From assembly GCA_964016875.1 (NCBI GenBank), contig OZ024724.1, positions 22,118,200-22,182,199 of the forward strand: DNA of 64,000 nt, written 5' to 3'. The stretch's first letter is position 1; every line of letters begins with the position of its first letter. The DNA is from Fallopia convolvulus. Its lineage: Eukaryota; Streptophyta; Magnoliopsida; Caryophyllales; Polygonaceae. This document shows, piece by piece, positions 11,602-24,054 of this stretch. Made by a program: the position numbers and the translations under genes. A model generated the notes under the pieces. That model saw only the letters and a program-made list of their open reading frames with translations, did not search any database and was not told where the DNA came from.

Positions 11602-12768
11602 TGATGTGACTACGCCACCTCATGGTCAAGACGGCCCCGATACTAACCCAGATAGCCCCGATACCGACCCATCCGCCTTCGGTAATAAGCCACCCGGGCG
11701 TACCACGGCTAAGCAAGGCCAATCCACCACCCACAGTACCGACGAAGAGTGTCGGTCAACCCTTTGCGCCGCCGAAGTCCATGGCCCGGACACACAAGCC
11801 AGTGGCACTTGACCCTATTTAGGTCAAATCACAAGGGATCGAGTTCGTGTATTGCAAGAAGTGCTACAAGACGGTCTCCTGGTCCATGGAGTGCCGATCA
11901 AATATGAAAACAACATGGAGTGCACGTTGCTAGTCACAGGGTGCGCCGTGGCCATGCCAGGCGCCGAGTGTGGACGTCTCTTGCATGCCAATTTAAGACA
12001 CATTTAATGCTGGGTTTCCAAGGTTCCTTTATCTTCATTTTTGATTAATGGTTGGTTATTGAAGAGGATTGGCTGAGTTTCCTTTAAAGGAGGCGTCATT
12101 TCCCTATGCTAGACACACTTGAAGAATTGGAAAACTCTTGTTTTGTTTTAAGTCATGTTTCAACTTTGGTTTTGGCGATTTGCCTTTTAATAAAGTTGTT
12201 TGTTGTTCTTTGTTGTTAACCTTGATTCGTGAGTAATATCGGATCATCCTTGTGATCCAAGAGCAAGTGCGTCACATCCTTGTCCTTGAATCTCGTAGTT
12301 TGAGTTTCGAGTGTGGTGAGTCATATCCACGCCCTTAACTCCTCCATATCCAACAACCCTCATTTTCCATCCTCCATTTCTTGTTTTTAAATCCATTCAC
12401 ACATCCATCAACTTCATCTCTGAGGCACAATCATCCAATCCCTCGACAAGAAGAGAGCGTCCAAGTGACCTTGCACTGACTTCATCGATTCGATCCTTAT
12501 CATTTTGATATGTGGTCGCCTCACTCCTCGTTGACCAAGTATGAACCTCACAGGATCCCGATCTTGCCAGTAACACGATTTCCAACCTGATTTGCCTTGA
12601 AAGTTAGAAACCTGGAGAACAAGTAACTCAAAATACTGAAAGAATGATGTAGAACGAATCTGATTTGAAGGGTTAGGATAATTAAAGAGATATTTCAATA
12701 GAATTGGCTCTAAGGCTAAGTTCAATTAATGAACTAGGTTTGATCTTTAACAATCAAACTAGAACTAC
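11602..12768 (+). mobile_element. Gypsy family C LTR plus leader, cut by the duplication junction (unit 1)
   Basis: Starts TGATGTGACTACGCC like the C 3' LTR at 34201. The first 400 bp can be read as the C-terminal tail of a gypsy polyprotein (YLGQITRDRVRVLQEVLQDG), so the LTR includes coding sequence. The shared LTR part runs at least to 12294. 12295-12590 is untranslated leader of unknown extent. From about 12590 to 12768 the sequence matches the left end of element B's left LTR. Confidence 0.55.
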
Positions 12769-13538
12769 ACTAAAGGAAAGTGCATGTTTTGTCTCCGAGT
12801 CTGACAAGACTCTTTCTTTTCCTTCTAAGAAAGCCAAAGACTCCACTAAAGGAAAGCTTAGGTGTTTTGTGAAGGTACTTCAGGGCTTCAACAATACTAT
12901 TCTTTTCGCTGAGGCCCTAAGCAAAATGCCTGCTTATACTAAAATTTTTGAAGGAGATCTTATCTAGGAAGAGGTCAATGTCAGAGTTGACTGATGTGGC
13001 CCGTTCTTTGGAGCTCCATGAGAAGCTTGGCGATCCAGGTAAGTTCGTTATCACTATTGTTATTCTTGCTTATCATTTTAAAGCTCTTTGTGATCTAGGT
13101 GCCAACACGAGTCTTCTACCGCTTTCCATTTGGTCCAAAACCAATATGGGACCGTTTGTACCAGTGAAAATGAAGCTTTACATGGAGGATGGATCTTGTG
13201 TGAAGCCAACTGGGGTTGTCGATGATTTCCCTATCCAAGTGGGCAAGTATTTTTCCCCAATGACTTCATTGTCATGGCGATGCCAAAGCAACCAATGGTG
13301 CCTATCATCCTTGGTAGGTTGTTCTTAGCCACAGCTGGAGCGATAATTGATGTTAGGAAAGGACTCCTAACTTTTGAGATTGGGATGAGGTGCTTAAGTT
13401 CCGTTTTAACCCCACCATGAAGGAGACCAATGAAGTTGAGGTCAAAATGCTCTACACACACTCAGATTACATTGAATGTGGGGACCCAATCGAGCAGTTG
13501 ATTTTGCTGCATCGTTACCAACCCATCCATGCTCATTA
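12769..13538 (+). pseudogene. Athila-like gag 3' end and protease, broken (unit 2)
   Basis: The gag C-terminal part (KLRCFVKVLQGFNN, ALSKMPAYTKI) matches D's KRFLKLLQGLN and ALSEMPSYAKF just before protease. The frame shifts near 12950, then LCDLGANTSLLP gives the protease active site and PIILGRLF the second motif, again in another frame. Both breaks in the protease are shared with unit 1 where visible. The unit begins at the duplication junction, so the rest of gag is missing here. Confidence 0.75.
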
Positions 13539-13711
13539 ACGAGGCTACTGGAAGAACGTGATGAATTTCTAGATTCTGCTAGCTCGTTATCGACCCCCTA
13601 GATCATTAACGACCCTATTGGCAGTATGTGACGAGTTCCTAGCTATGGAGGATGTCGACTGCCTGGAGAAATTCTCAAGACGGAGCAAGAGGATCCCATT
13701 ATCCTTCCATC

Positions 13712-16134
13712 TAAGCCTACTCTAGATCTTTAGTCACTCCCAGATTCTCTAAGGTACGTATTTCTTAATCCTAACTCTACTTTCCCTGTTATCATCAATG
13801 CGAAACTAAATGAGGAAGAAGTAGAGAAATTGATTGAAGTGCTTAGGAATTATAGAAAAGCAATTGGTTACTCTCTTGATGACATAAGCGGAATTTCACC
13901 TTCTTTGTGCATGCATAGAATATACACAGAGGACAATCATAAGCCAACCATAGAACATCAGCGTAGGCTTAACCCTAACATGAAAGAGGTAGTAAAGAAA
14001 GAAATCTTGAGAATGCTTGATGCATGGATTATTTTCCCTATTTCGGATAGCCAATGGGTTAGTCCGATTCATGTTGTCCCTAAGAAATGTGGAATAACTG
14101 TGATTGAAAATGAGAAAGGAGAGTTAATCCCTACTATTTCTACTACTAGTTGGAGAATGTGCATCAATTATTGGAAGTTGAACAGTGCAACTAGGAAAGA
14201 TCATTTTCCAATTCCTTCTATTGTTCAAGTTATAGAGCACTTAGCCCAACATGATTATTTATGTTAACTAGATGGCTATAGTGGCTTTTGGCAGATTCCC
14301 ATTCACCTAGATGATCAATATGGAACTTTTGCTTATAGGAGAATGCCATTCGGGCTTTGCAATGCCCTTGCTACTTTCCAAAGATGTATGATGGCTATTT
14401 TTTCTGAAATGATTGAGGACAAAGTAGAGGTATTTATGGATGATTTTTCTGTTTATGCTAGTCTTGCTAAAGTGCTTAAACGATGTGAGGAGACCAATCT
14501 ATTACTGAATTGGGAAAAATGTCATTTTATGGTCCAAGATGGAATTGTTTTGGGACACCTATTGTCTAAGAGAGGGATTGAGGTAGATAAGGCAAAAATT
14601 GAGCTTATTGAAAAAAAACCTCCCCCTTCTTCTGTGAAAGACATTAGGAGTTTTATAGGACATGCAAGCTTCTACAGGAGATTTATTCAAGATTTTTCTA
14701 AGATTGCCAAACCTTTGACTAACCTACTAATGAAAGATGTAGTGTTTGAGTTATCTCCAAAATGCCTTGAGGCTTTTCACATGTTAAGGGAAGCACTTGT
14801 CTCAGATCCTATTATGCAGTCCCCAGATTGGACACTCCCTTTTGAGATCATATGTGAGGCCAGAGACTACATCGTTAGTGCAGTGCTTGGACAACTTAAG
14901 GACAGGAGGCTCCACGCCATCTATTATGCGATCAAGACACTTCATGAGGCGCAGAGTGAGTACACCACGACGGAGAAGGAATTCCTTCCCGTTGTGTTTG
15001 CTTTTGAAAAATTCCGTTCTTATTTGGTAGGTTCTAAGGTGATTGCTTACACTGACAAGGTAGCTGTTTGATTCTTAACGGCTAAGAATGATGCCAATTG
15101 TAGGCTACTTCGTTGGATTCTCTTATGGCAGGAATTCTATCATGAGATTAGAGACAAGAAAGGAGCAGAAAATCTAATAGCCGATCACTTATCTAGACAT
15201 ACAATTAAGCACATCACGAAGACCGACAATGTTGTGTTGATCAATGACTCCCACCTGGATGAGCACCTCATGCTGAACAAGGTTCAAAGTGCAGTAACAA
15301 GGGCCTACCGACCCAACTAGGTCGGTAACGACCCACTCGTATTAGGTAACGACCCCTTCTCTAGAAGGCTTCGGTGAGTTTTCTTTCTTTAACTCGGTAC
15401 TTTCTAGTGAAGATCTCTTCTTAAACCCTTCTTCTACTTCTCTTCACTCTATACATGCTATTAGAGGGTCAAAGACCCCTTGGTTTGTGGATTTTTCTAA
15501 CTATATTGTAGGAGGCATGATTCCCAAGGTTTTGCCTTCGTATGCGAAAAAGAAGTTCCTCCATGACGTCAAGCAATATTATTGGGATTACCCTTACTTA
15601 TTAAAGCAAGGGAGTGACCACATCTTTAGATGTTGTGTACCGGATGATGAGATATAGAGTGTGATTTGTGAGGCCAAAGACTACATCGTTAGTGCAGTGC
15701 TTGGACAACTTAAGGACAGGAGGCTCCACGCCATCTATTATGCGATCAAGACACTTCATGAGGCGCAAAGTGAGTACACCACGACGGAGAAGGAATTCCT
15801 TCCCGTTGTGTTTGCTTTTGAAAAATTCCGTTCTTATTTGGTAGGTTCTAAGGTGATTGCTTACACTGACAAGGTAGCTGTTAGATTCTTAACGGCTAAG
15901 AAGGATGCCAAACGTAGGCTACTTTGTTGGATTCTCTTTTGGCAGGAATTCTATCATGAGATTAGAGACAAGAAAGGAGCAGAAAATCTAGTAGCCGATC
16001 ACTTATCTAGACATACAATTAAGCACATCACGAAGACCGACAATGCTGTGCCGATCAATGACTCCCACCTGGATGAGCACCTCATGCTGAACAAGGTTCA
16101 AAGTGCAGTAACAAGGGCCTACCGACCCAACTAG
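13712..16134 (+). pseudogene. Athila-like reverse transcriptase / RNase H with internal 814-bp duplication (unit 2)
   Basis: A fuller copy than in unit 1. RT keeps SWRMCINYWKLN, RRMPFGLCNALATFQRCMM and the catalytic FMDDFSVY, with one stop (TAA 14265-14267) just before LDGYSGF. RNase H is present twice because 14853-15666 is repeated at 15667-16480. The first copy has the TGA seen in unit 1 (15069); the second reads AGA there and runs on to ADHLSRHTIKHI. The catalytic motifs survive, but the stop and the duplication break the polyprotein. Confidence 0.82.
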
Positions 16135-16480
16135 GTCGGTAACGACCCACTCGTATTAGGTAACGACCCCTTCTCTAGAAGGCTTCGGTGAGTTTTCTTT
16201 CTTTGACTCGGTACTTTCTAGTGAAGATCTCTTCTTAAACCCTTCTTCTACTTCTCTTCACTCTATACATGCTATTAGAGGGTCAAAGACCCCTTGGTTT
16301 GTGGAATTTTCTAACTATATTGTAGGAGGCGTGATTCCCAAGGTTTTGCCTTCGTATGTGAAGAGGAAGTTCCTCCATGACGTCAAGCAATATTATTGGG
16401 ATTACTCTTTTTTATTAAAGCAAGGGAGTGACCACATCTTTAGATGTTGTGTACCGAATGATGAGATATAGAGTGTGATT
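14853..16480. repeat. 814-bp direct tandem duplication inside pol (unit 2)
   Basis: The two 814-bp copies (14853-15666 and 15667-16480) join at TGTGAGG, a short match between TTTGTGAGG and ATATGTGAGG. They are not identical: the second differs at the RNase H stop codon and nearby bases. Unit 1 has a single copy at this place. Confidence 0.85.
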
Positions 16481-17572
16481 TGTCATTGTCACAGTCTTCC
16501 AACGGGAGGCCATGCAAAGGGATTCAAGATCACGGGGAAGATCCTTCAAAGTGGTCTGTATTGGCCGACTCTCTTCAAGGATGTACATGAGTTCGTGGTA
16601 GCTTATGATGAGTGCCAATGATCGGGGAATATTACTTGGAGACATGAGAATCCGCTAATATGGATCCTGGAGGTTGAACTTTTTGACATTTGGGGAATTG
16701 AATTTATGAGACCGTTCCCTTAATCAGGGCCCTATAAGTACATCCTGGTGGCGGTGGATTATGTCTCTAAGTGGGAGGAAGCTATAGCCACATAGACCAA
16801 TGATGCAAGAATTGTAGCTAAATTTATGAAAACAAACATTTTCCCTAGGTTGGGAGTGCCACGAGTTCTTATCAGTGATGGAGGATCACACATCATAGAG
16901 AGGAGCTTTGAAGCTCTTTTGGTTAAGTATGGGGTATCTCTTAAGGTGGAAACCTTATCATCCCCAAACTAGTGGCCAATTGGAGGTTTCTAACAGGAAA
17001 ATCAAGAGCATCTTGGAGAAGATAGTCTCCCGCTTAAGGAAGGATTGGTCATCATATCTAGATGACACTCTATGGGCTTATAGGATGGCGTATAAGATGC
17101 CCTTGTACACCACTCTCTAAAACCTAGTTTATGGTAAGTCTTTCCATTTGCCTGTCGAGCTTGAGCACAAGGCATTGTGGGATCTCAAGGAGCTCAACAT
17201 GAATCTCGATGAGGCCAGAGCAAAGCGGTTTATGGACCTACAAGAGCTAGAGGAGTTGAGGCTAAGGGTGTATGAGAACGCCGAAAAATACAAGGAGCGC
17301 ACCAAGAAGTGGCATGACAAGAAACTCGTTCCAAAGACCTACGAGGTAGGCGACAATGTACTTCTCTTTAACTCTAGAATCGACTTATTTCCAGGGAAAT
17401 TGAGATCAAGATGGAGTGGGCCGTTTGTGGTCCACAACATGGAGCGGTGGATCTAATTGATAATAGAGGAGCCACCTTCAAAGTTAACGGCCATCGATTG
17501 AATAAGTATTATGCTAGAGCTGAACCGGACGAGGAAATTAGAACCACTTGGGCTTTTGACTTCTTCAGATAA
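16285..17572 (+). pseudogene. Athila-like integrase, broken (unit 2)
   Basis: Same domain order as in unit 1. The second catalytic Asp is kept (VLISDGGSH), and the Glu region GQLEVSNRKIKSILEK is in a 70-codon open frame at 16908-17120. The zinc-finger Cys-to-Tyr change (YDEC) and several stops (for example in FMRPFP and after EAIAT) remain. The C-terminal frame is open at 17148-17456. Overall this copy is less damaged than unit 1, but still not functional. Confidence 0.8.
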
Positions 17573-18320
17573 AGCCAAGGTACGTCTCGTCAAGCTATTG
17601 ACGTTAAAAGTAGCGCTTACGATAGGCAACCTGCCTTGGTTAGTTAGATCTTTTTGCTATCTTTCTTTTGACTTTCTTTTTTGGTAGTTAGTGTAGTCGG
17701 GATAGATCTTTTTATGAGTGACTCAGGTACTAAAAGTTGATGAAGACGAGAATCGGTACCAAAAGCCAATACAACAAAAAGAATTGGCGTACAGGAAGTG
17801 GGTCGGTAACGACACCCCTAGCGTCGGTACCGACCCTGTGTAGAAAATCCGAAAAAATTGAGTGTCGAACAGGTACGTGACCCTTGTTCGATTTACCTCG
17901 TCACAAGCCTCGTTACCGTCCTAATCTTCACTTTTTTTCTTCCTTTCTTCGGATTTTCGGTATGATTTCTAACCCTTAATCTATTCATTAGAATTAATTG
18001 TGATTATTTGGTGGATTGGGTTCGATTGCACATCTAGGTCTAAATTAAGGTAGAAAATTTCATGGGTAGATCTTTTCAATATTCTTGTGAACTGGTGATG
18101 TTTTAGGATGAGAATTTGATTATCTATGTCCAGAATGATTAGTTTCAATTCTCGGGCATGATTTATCTTGTTCTTGACATGGCTTGATTTGCACCTAGTT
18201 GAGGCTATTTTATGTTTATGAAGGGCTGATTTTTGGAAATAAGTGTGGGGTTTGGGTGATTTGTGTGTTGATTGTGGTTGTAGTGGATTGTATTTAGTTT
18301 TTTTGTCTTTGTGCAGGACA
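17573..18320 (+). other. Untranslated region between integrase and ORF3 (unit 2)
   Basis: Holds the post-stop GTCAAGCTATTGACG motif (about 17587-17635), the palindromic cassette at 17801-17837 and a splice-acceptor-like TTTGTGCAG before ORF3. 241 bp present in unit 1 are missing at about 17877. Confidence 0.6.
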
Positions 18321-19622
18321 ATGTCTAGTAGGACAAGCAAGAAATCTAGGGCTTCATCTAGCCAAAGGCTAGACAATGTGAAGATCCATGAAAAGGACGA
18401 GTTAGCTGAGTACAACCGACTTGTTGAGGGGAGGCACAAGATGAGATGGTACTCCAAGGATAATGGAGAGATATTCGGGATTCATACTCATATTGTTGAG
18501 GCATTTTCTTATGTAGGTGATGAGTGTTTGTTGGAGGCTTCTGATCGCCATTATCCAACATTGATGGTTGAGTTCATGACTATTTTTAACGCCACTGACA
18601 TTGATTCACCTACTTTTAATGGCTTGATCGAGTTTCAGTTGGGGAACCAACATGATGAGGTTACTTTGGAGGGCTTCAATGGTCTCTTGGGGTTCCCCAG
18701 CCCCACTAAGGAGTATGACATAGGGTGATTTTGAGCTTCAGAAGACATGGGGATACATCACAAGTCAGTCTCGTTCCTCTACCGCTGCATTACCTGGCAA
18801 GGAGATTGCTAGACTAATTTTCCAAATCATTCTAAGGATTTTGGGCAGCACAATTTGGGCCAAGAAAGAGCTCTCAAGGCCTTGAGGAGAGAGCTGGCTT
18901 GCTTGAGGAGCATCCTTTTCCAGGTTCAGCATCCCATGAACCTGTGATAAGAGTGGCTTCAGCACATCAATGACTATAGGAAGCTTTCTGATGAGATGTG
19001 GGATGGTGGTATGGTGGCTCGGCTCGCCAATTCCCTTGGAGTTGATTTGGCGAGATACTCTTCTCACCCCCACCTCAGTTTATTGATGCTAACTACTTGC
19101 TTCAAGCGAAGATCCAACAGAAGAAGGGGCGTTCTTACTGGGGTATTTACAAAGAGCATGAAGTGGCTTTGACAGCGGAGAGGGTGGACCTCCTTCATTT
19201 GCCGAACTAGTACGACACATGGTCCCTTGTGCCCTATCCGCTGATGATAAGACCAAACAACGACCCCAACTTGCATCGGAGAGCTCCTCGTTACCCCACT
19301 ACACCTGCTGGTAACGACCCCAAAAGCCACGATAACGACCCCTCTGCAACACCCAAGTATACCTCTGCACCCTTACGTTGGAGGAGTGAGCACGAGTAGA
19401 TCTGATCCACCACTGCCTTATTGTGAGGATCTATGTGCTCGGATGAGTATGCTGGAAAATTGTCAATAGAGGCTACATGATGATATTCTAGCGCTCCGTC
19501 AAGACTTTGATGCACAGCGGGTGATTGACAACCAGCGCAGGAACATGGCGGCGGCTTCTGTGCAGTGGATGACGGATATGTATCCAGACAACCCTTTCTA
19601 TCCTCCACAACCTCCTCAATGA
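18321..19622 (+). pseudogene. Athila ORF3 / ATHILA ORF-1-like protein, broken (unit 2)
   Basis: The same ATG and N-terminal 136 codons as unit 1 run open to 18728. A stop, several frame changes and a 283-bp deletion at about 19373 follow. The last part reads to YPDNPFYPPQPPQ and a stop at 19620-19622. Confidence 0.65.
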
Positions 19623-20679
19623 TCGATGATTTCGACAGCTTGAAGTTTGTTTTATGAGTTCCTTTTTCTTCTCCCTTTTTATTTTTATGTATTTTTCAGT
19701 GAGGACACCTTTTGTTTAAAGTATGGGGTGTGGGAAAAAGGAAACTCTGTTTTTGTGTTTTTATGTCTTTCTTTGTGTTGTTAGTTTTTTGGATGGATTA
19801 TGCTTCACTTAGTGATAGCTTGCTGTTGAAACCCGATATAATACGCGCTATAAACGGGATTATAAAAATACTAACTCTCGAGAATTCGTACAACCAAACG
19901 GTTTTCGTACGTGGATTATTCCTCCTCCCACCCTTCAGCTGATTGATTTTGTACTCTTTACAAATAAAGCCTTTAGACTTTATACCATAAATAGCGCGAT
20001 CTCACTCAGAGATCAAACACGTCGAGCTTTGGCAAACGAGATAGTTCTTGAGCCAGAGGGGATTTTCGACCATCTTATTGTACTTGATCTCCCTTTATAT
20101 ATAGTGTTTTGCCTTTGAGAATTTATAACATATGTCGATGTAGGACGCTCAAATACCCGAAAGTACCGAATGAAATCTAAGCATGAGGCGGCGATCTCAA
20201 TTTTAATCAAACATTAGAGTGCAATCGAGATTCTTGTCCATGCATACGTGAGTAACTTTGCATGCCAAAGCATGCATCTGGGCTTCTCGAGCATGTGTGA
20301 AATTTGGCCAAGTCTCATGGGCCAAGCCCACTAAATTAATTAGCTCTTCCTAGCCAAACAATTGTCTTGTCTCCACCCATTCCATACGTTTGACTCTCTT
20401 GTAGTTTGCAAGCAATCATACATATATTTTAGTGGGCCATCTTAGCATAAAATGTGAATGTGTTTAGATGCGTGTATGCAACACAACATTATATCTTATC
20501 ATAGTTAAATTCTAATTTCTCCATTGGTTATTTCGCGCACCATCACAACCCCTTGGCCCGGTGTCCTCGTTCGATGAGGAGAACGAGACAATAAACAGGT
20601 GTGCATGCTTTATCGATTTACAACTTGTGCAACACAATCTAAACTCGAGATTAGGTGGAGTTTGCGCACTTTTCGAGAG

Positions 20680-21010
20680 TTGGGACCTCGTCCCTTTAGA
20701 GAGTTAGTGAACCTCGTTCGCTTAGAGAGTTAGGTCCCTGTCCTTTGAGGGTAAGCGAACCTCGTTTGCTTAGAGAGTTAGGACCTCGTTCTGTGGAGAG
20801 TTAGCGAACCTTGTTCGCTTAGAGAGTTAGGACCTCGTCCTTCGAGAGTTAGCGAACCTCGTTCGCTTAGAGAGTTAGGACCTCGTCCTTCGAGAGTAAG
20901 CGAACCTCGTTCGCTTAGAGAGTTAGGACCTCATCCTTTAGATTGTCAAGACCTCGTCTTTTAGACTGTCGAACCTCATTCTTTAGATTTAGCGAACCTC
21001 ATTCGCTTAG
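20680..21010. repeat. 48-bp hairpin array in LARD leader (unit 2)
   Basis: Same CTC-loop hairpins as 7139-7460, including GGGAC/GTCCC, AGGAC/GTCCT, AAGAC/GTCTT and the 9-bp TAAGCGAAC/GTTCGCTTA stem. Confidence 0.85.
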
Positions 21011-21017
21011 AGAGTTT

Positions 21018-22421
21018 TCGACCCCAAGGGGGAAGCGAGGGGTGGATTAGCGCACTTAGAACAGAGAGTTTCCAACCCCAAGCGGGAAGCGAGGGGTGGA
21101 TTAATGCACTTTGAACCGAGAGATTCAAACCCCAAGCGGGAAGCGAGGGGTGGATTAGCACACTTAATCGAGAGATTCCAACCCCAAGCAGGAAGCGAGG
21201 GGTGGATTAGCGCACTTAGAACCGAGAGTTTTCAACCCCAAGCGGGAAGCGAGGGGTGGATTAGCGCACTTAGACCCGAGAGTTTCCAACCCCGAGCGGG
21301 AAGTAAGGGGTGGATTAGCGCACTTTAGAACCGAGAGTTTCCAACCCCAAGCGTGAAGCGAGGGGTGGATTAGCGCACTTAGAACCGAGAGTTTCCAACC
21401 CCAAGCGGGAAGCGAGGGGTGGATTAGCGCACTTAGAACCGAGAGTTTCCAACCCCAAGTGGGAAGCGAGGGGTGGATTAGTGCACTTAGAACCGAGAGT
21501 TTTCAACCCCAAGCGGGAAGCGAGGGGTGGATTAGCGTACTTAGACCTGAGAGTTTCGAACCCCGAGGGGGAAGTAAGGGGTGGATTAGCGCACTTTAGA
21601 ACCGAGAGTTTCCAACCCCAAGCGTGAAGCGAGGGGTGGATTAGCGCACTTAGAACCGAGAGTTTCCAACCCCAAGTGGGAAGCGAGGGGTGGATTAGCG
21701 CACTTAGACCCGAGAGTTTCCAACCCCGAGCGGGAAGTAAGGGGTGGATTAGCGCACTTTAGAAACAAGAGTTTCCAACCCCAAGCGTGAAGCGAGGGGT
21801 GGATTAGCGCACTTTAGAACCGAGAGTTTCCAACCCCAAGCGTGAAGCGAGGGGTGGATTAGCGCACTTAGAACCGAGAGTTTCCAACCCCAAGCGGGAA
21901 GCGAGGGGTGGATTAGCGCACTTAGAACCGAGAGTTTCCAACCCCAAGTGGGAAGCGAGGGGTGGATTAGTGCACTTAGAACCGAGAGTTTTCAACCCCA
22001 AGCGGGAAGCGAGGGGTGGATTAGCGCACTTAGACCTGAGAGTTTCGAACCCCGAGGGGGAAGTAAGGGGTGGATTAGCGCACTTTAGAACCGAGAGTTT
22101 CCAACCCCAAGCGTGAAGCGAGGGGTGGATTAGCGCACTTAGAACCGAGAGTTTCCAACCCCAAGTGGGAAGCGAGGGGTGGATTAGCGCACTTAGACCC
22201 GAGAGTTTCCAACCCCGAGCGGGAAGTAAGGGGTGGATTAGCGCACTTTAGAAACAAGAGTTTCCAAACCCAAGCGTGAAGCGAGGGGTGGATTAGCGCA
22301 CTTAGAACCGAGAGTTTCCAACCCCAAGTGGGAAGCGAGGGGTGGATTAGCGCACTTAGAACCGAGAGTTTCCAACCCCAAGCGGGAAGCGAGGGGTGGA
22401 TTGGCACACTTTAGAACCGAG
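21018..22421. repeat. 54-bp minisatellite, 26 copies with 489-bp higher-order repeat (unit 2)
   Basis: Same 54-bp unit as 7479-7960. Within it a block of nine units (489 bp, nine times 54 plus 3) is doubled: about 21315-21803 and 21804-22292. The rarer variants AAGTAAGG and GTGAAGCG recur at this spacing. Confidence 0.9.
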
Positions 22422-24054
22422 GTTGTGGGCAATAAACATATACACACCACGAATGTGATGAGTTTTGCATGGACATGATGTGCCAATCCCACATATCAAG
22501 GGAGGCATCAACTTTTGTCAAATGGGCCTAATCAAGAGATTGCTTATTTGAAGCCCAACATTCGGCCCATTTGCACCTCACCCAACCCACTTGAGTAATT
22601 GCCATCTTATCACATGATCAAGAGCTTGCATTCCATTTGCATGTATACAACACTTTTCATGCCAACCACGCAGGCATATACGAGTTTTCATGCATAATTT
22701 AATTATGAATGACTAACCAACCATACATAGTTAATTAATTGAGTTTGAGGCTTACCTACTTCCGCAGTTATCAACGTGTGATTTTTGGAACGGGGCTATA
22801 ATTTTTATGTTATTGACCTGGCCTCCGCGTGCGCCCCATGCCATGCATGTGCGTAGATATCGCATGCTTTGAAGATGAAGGCGAACGAGACTAGTCCTCT
22901 AGCTTATGTAATACCATGCCAAGGAAAACCATATTTGTTTGCCTTTTCCCCTAATATCACGCACACTGCCAAGTTAAGGCAGCACCGAGGCGAGCGCCGA
23001 AGGAGAAGTGGCGCTAGAAAATCCACGAGTTTGGTCGCACATCAAGAAGGCAAGGTCTGGCCACATGGAAAGATGGTGGGGTCAAATTGATCCCGCGCTG
23101 ACAGTATCCACAATGCGCCTCGCCACTTGGAGTTGCACACCAAAAACGTGGTGCTCGGCCTCGGAAAGTTGGCCGAGATGCCTGACCGTGGAGATTGACC
23201 GTGGAAAGAGCGAGATGTTGCGCCCGATACGGCGTCCAACGAGACCACCGCACCGAGCGCCAGGTACGGGGTGAGGGACATCATGGAGAAAGGAGCCCAT
23301 CACTTGGCTACTCATGCACGAGAGGCCATGGATGATAGCATGGACATGCGATCAATGCCGAGCGGGGTCGAACATCGATGTCTCTTGGCGACATGAACCT
23401 CGCAAATCCAACATCCATATATGCCTATATGCCAAGGAGAAAGCATGTGCACATTTCATTGGGCCAACGAAGGTGCCGAGGTGCCAAGGAAGCAATACCA
23501 CACAAGGAGGAGGCCATGGAAACACCATGCGTTTGCCATGCCAGCTAGCCTTTGAGAAAGACCTCGCATGATTGCCTTTCGAAAGATCTCGCAGGCCGGC
23601 CTCGCTCAGAAGGGCTCGTTTGTTTTAAAGGAGCGCATTGCCGCCTTACGTGAAAGTCGGTCGAGGCGCGCATCGGCGTCCAACCCCAAGCCATGGCCGA
23701 ACTTAGGCACGACGGGGAAGCCTTCATGAAGATCACTAATTTTAGCCTTCCCCTCGTTGACTTATGCCATAACCTCGCCCATTGTCGGAGCCGCCTGCAA
23801 AGAAGACCACGGTGTTTGTCCTCGAACGCCTGGCCAACCTCGCATGTTCGCCCAATCTCTCCATGCATGTTTGGCCAACCTTGTCTCTCACACCGACATG
23901 ACCTCGGCCACGCATTACAAAAGACCCCGCTTGCCTTCCTTTTGGATGGACGTTGCCTCGCTAGCTAATTAATATAACTAGTCCTCGCACATTAAACTTG
24001 GGGAGGGGACGCGGCGGAACGGTTAGGGAGAGATGCTTCCACAGACGGCGCTAG
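22422..24054. other. LARD internal GC-rich segment, no recognised gene (unit 2)
   Basis: Near-identical to 7961-9611. No retroelement protein motif is found in six frames. Confidence 0.6.

Larger units (their letters stand above)
1..12768. repeat. Tandem segmental duplication, left unit (open at window start)
   Basis: This block matches 12938-27179 base for base over most of its length, with a starting offset of 12937. It contains the end of an Athila-like element, a nested LARD and the start of gypsy family C. Similarity stops at 12768, inside the LTR of element B, where the sequence jumps to gag DNA of the next unit. The left unit therefore began roughly 170 bp before the window. Differences from the right unit include a 309-bp loss in RT, a shorter minisatellite, and 241-bp and 283-bp segments that the right unit lacks. 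A real duplication and an assembly artefact both fit; the different indels favour a real one. Confidence 0.85.

Noticed and set aside
21018..22421. CRISPR-like regular repeat array
   Set aside because: There are no unique spacers between repeats, the units are head to tail, and the context is a plant retroelement.
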